DNA of 64,000 nt, taken from contig JBMOKJ010000006.1 in assembly GCA_049315325.1 (NCBI GenBank), positions 1-64,000 of the forward strand, written 5' to 3'. Under the pieces are notes generated by a model, which had not been told where the DNA came from, made no database searches, and saw nothing but the letters and a program-made list of their open reading frames with translations. Source of the stretch: CAXXIC01 sp049315325. GTDB taxonomy: Bacteria; Bacteroidota; Bacteroidia; Bacteroidales; UBA7332. Both the position numbers and the translations under genes were made by a program. Each line of letters begins with the position of its first letter. Positions within the stretch are counted from its first letter, which is position 1. Below, one piece after another: positions 63,266 to 64,000 of this stretch.

Positions 63266-64000
63266 CTATTTCTCTATGTTTGGTTTCTCAAGCCCGTAGC
63301 CTTTCAGTCGATCTTCGAACTTCAATAAATAGGCAAATACGATAGCCAAAACGCCGAAACAAGCAAAAATTAGCATAGGGATAGTGTAGTTGTATTGCGT
63401 CAAGTGTTGTACTTTGCCGTCCACCATTTTGGTGATTTCTCCAGTAATACAATATTTATCGAGCACCGAACCAATCAACAATGGCACCAACATAAGCCCA
63501 ATGTTTTGCACCCAGAATATCATCGCATAAGCGGTTCCTAATTTGCTGTGAGGGATAATTTTCGCAACCGATGGCCACATAGCCGAAGGTACAAGCGAAA
63601 ACGCTATACCGAGCAGCATGACCAATCCGATGGCAATCGGAAAACTGTTGAGCGATGGAATAGAGAAAAGTATGTGCACGAAAACCAACAGAATTGAACC
63701 GGTAATCATAATCGTAGCGGCCTTCCCTTTTTTGTCGGAGATTCCTCCAAAAAGTGGTGTGAGTAGCAGTGCACTGAAAGGCAATAGAGCAGGAATGTAT
63801 CCTGCAAACGTGTCTGAAACGGAGAATTTCTGAACAATCAAATTTGTAGCGAATTTGATAAATGGAAAAACCGCTGAGTAAAACAATACACACAAAATAG
63901 CGATATACCAAAAGGCTTTGTTACGAGCAATCTCCAACACATCAGCAAATTTAAACTCTTCCTCTTTGACAACTCCTGCTTCGCTCTCCTCTTTGTCGAG
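63266..64000 (-). CDS. MFS transporter, C-terminal half (cut by window edge)
   Basis: Inner-membrane transporter. The frame runs unbroken to the right edge, so only the central acidic loop (EESEAGVVKEEEFKF) and the last six or so membrane helices are visible. Helices are clear (FWYIAILCVLFYSAVFPFI, IPALLPFSALLLTPLFGGI, and others) and the loop FGGISDKKGKAA is the MFS signature between helices 8 and 9. Ends with the charged tail FEDRLKGYGLEKPNIEK. Substrate unknown; a peptide or organic-acid carrier is as likely as sugar. Confidence 0.85.
   Translation of the reverse strand, partial: LDKEESEAGVVKEEEFKFADVLEIARNKAFWYIAILCVLFYSAVFPFIKFATNLIVQKFSVSDTFAGYIPALLPFSALLLTPLFGGISDKKGKAATIMITGSILLVFVHILFSIPSLNSFPIAIGLVMLLGIAFSLVPSAMWPSVAKIIPHSKLGTAYAMIFWVQNIGLMLVPLLIGSVLDKYCITGEITKMVDGKVQHLTQYNYTIPMLIFACFGVLAIVFAYLLKFEDRLKGYGLEKPNIEK

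Noticed and set aside
1..64000. CRISPR arrays, rRNA genes, complete insertion sequences or phage modules
   Set aside because: No regularly spaced repeats, rRNA sequence, complete transposase or phage structural gene was seen on either strand.

Overview
The window is chromosomal DNA of a low-GC Bacteroidota, most likely order Bacteroidales. The evidence is a complete type IX secretion core (porP, gldK, gldL, gldM, gldN), a hybrid two-component regulator with periplasmic propeller repeats, PUL-type glycan-degrading genes with signal peptides, small Bacteroidales-typical families (DUF4924, DUF4954, DUF2795), and promoters of the Bacteroidota form TAnnTTTG with an upstream TTTG. I cannot name the species from the sequence.

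Positions 1-28500 are a block of 15 same-strand carbohydrate genes. It holds three heparinase II/III-like (lyase-fold) proteins, two GH39, two GH43, one GH67 alpha-glucuronidase, two GH3, four esterases or esterase-like proteins (SASA family, alpha/beta hydrolase, two SGNH) and a second alpha/beta hydrolase with an unusual nucleophile elbow. The visible enzymes suit an acetylated, glucuronic-acid-decorated xylan or a related xylose/uronate heteropolysaccharide. The lyase-like trio does not fit ordinary xylan and is the most interesting part. No SusC/SusD pair and no obvious endo-xylanase is in view; they may lie left of the window, where the first gene is cut. A decayed copy of a GH3 C-terminus and a strong hairpin close the block.

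Positions 28555-36434 hold the likely regulator and transport partner: a 1331-residue hybrid sensor/regulator (minus strand), a divergent FucP-like sugar permease, and a secreted three-Fn3 protein with a type IX sorting signal. The regulator-permease gap carries an exact 12-bp direct repeat spaced 22 bp, a good operator candidate. Positions 36435-37666 are mostly non-coding: three successive hairpin terminators, a nonsense-bearing remnant of a DUF3871-type mobile-element gene, and tRNA-Leu(CAA).

From 37667 to 64000 the content is core: mannose-1-phosphate guanylyltransferase, a methyltransferase-like protein, a PduO-type cobalamin adenosyltransferase, DUF2795; the porP-barrel-gldKLMN cluster; a divergent pair (metallo-beta-lactamase-fold hydrolase versus a Mur-ligase-like gene followed by DUF4924, rfbD and prfC); an apparent hflX-DUF4954-sppA-lpxK-punA-thiL operon with a classic terminator; a DEAD-box helicase; a 2/2 globin; inorganic pyrophosphatase; and an MFS transporter cut by the right edge. 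The secretion genes and the sorting-signal protein imply that some products of the first half travel by the type IX pathway, although the hydrolases themselves show ordinary signal peptides and no clear C-terminal sorting domain.
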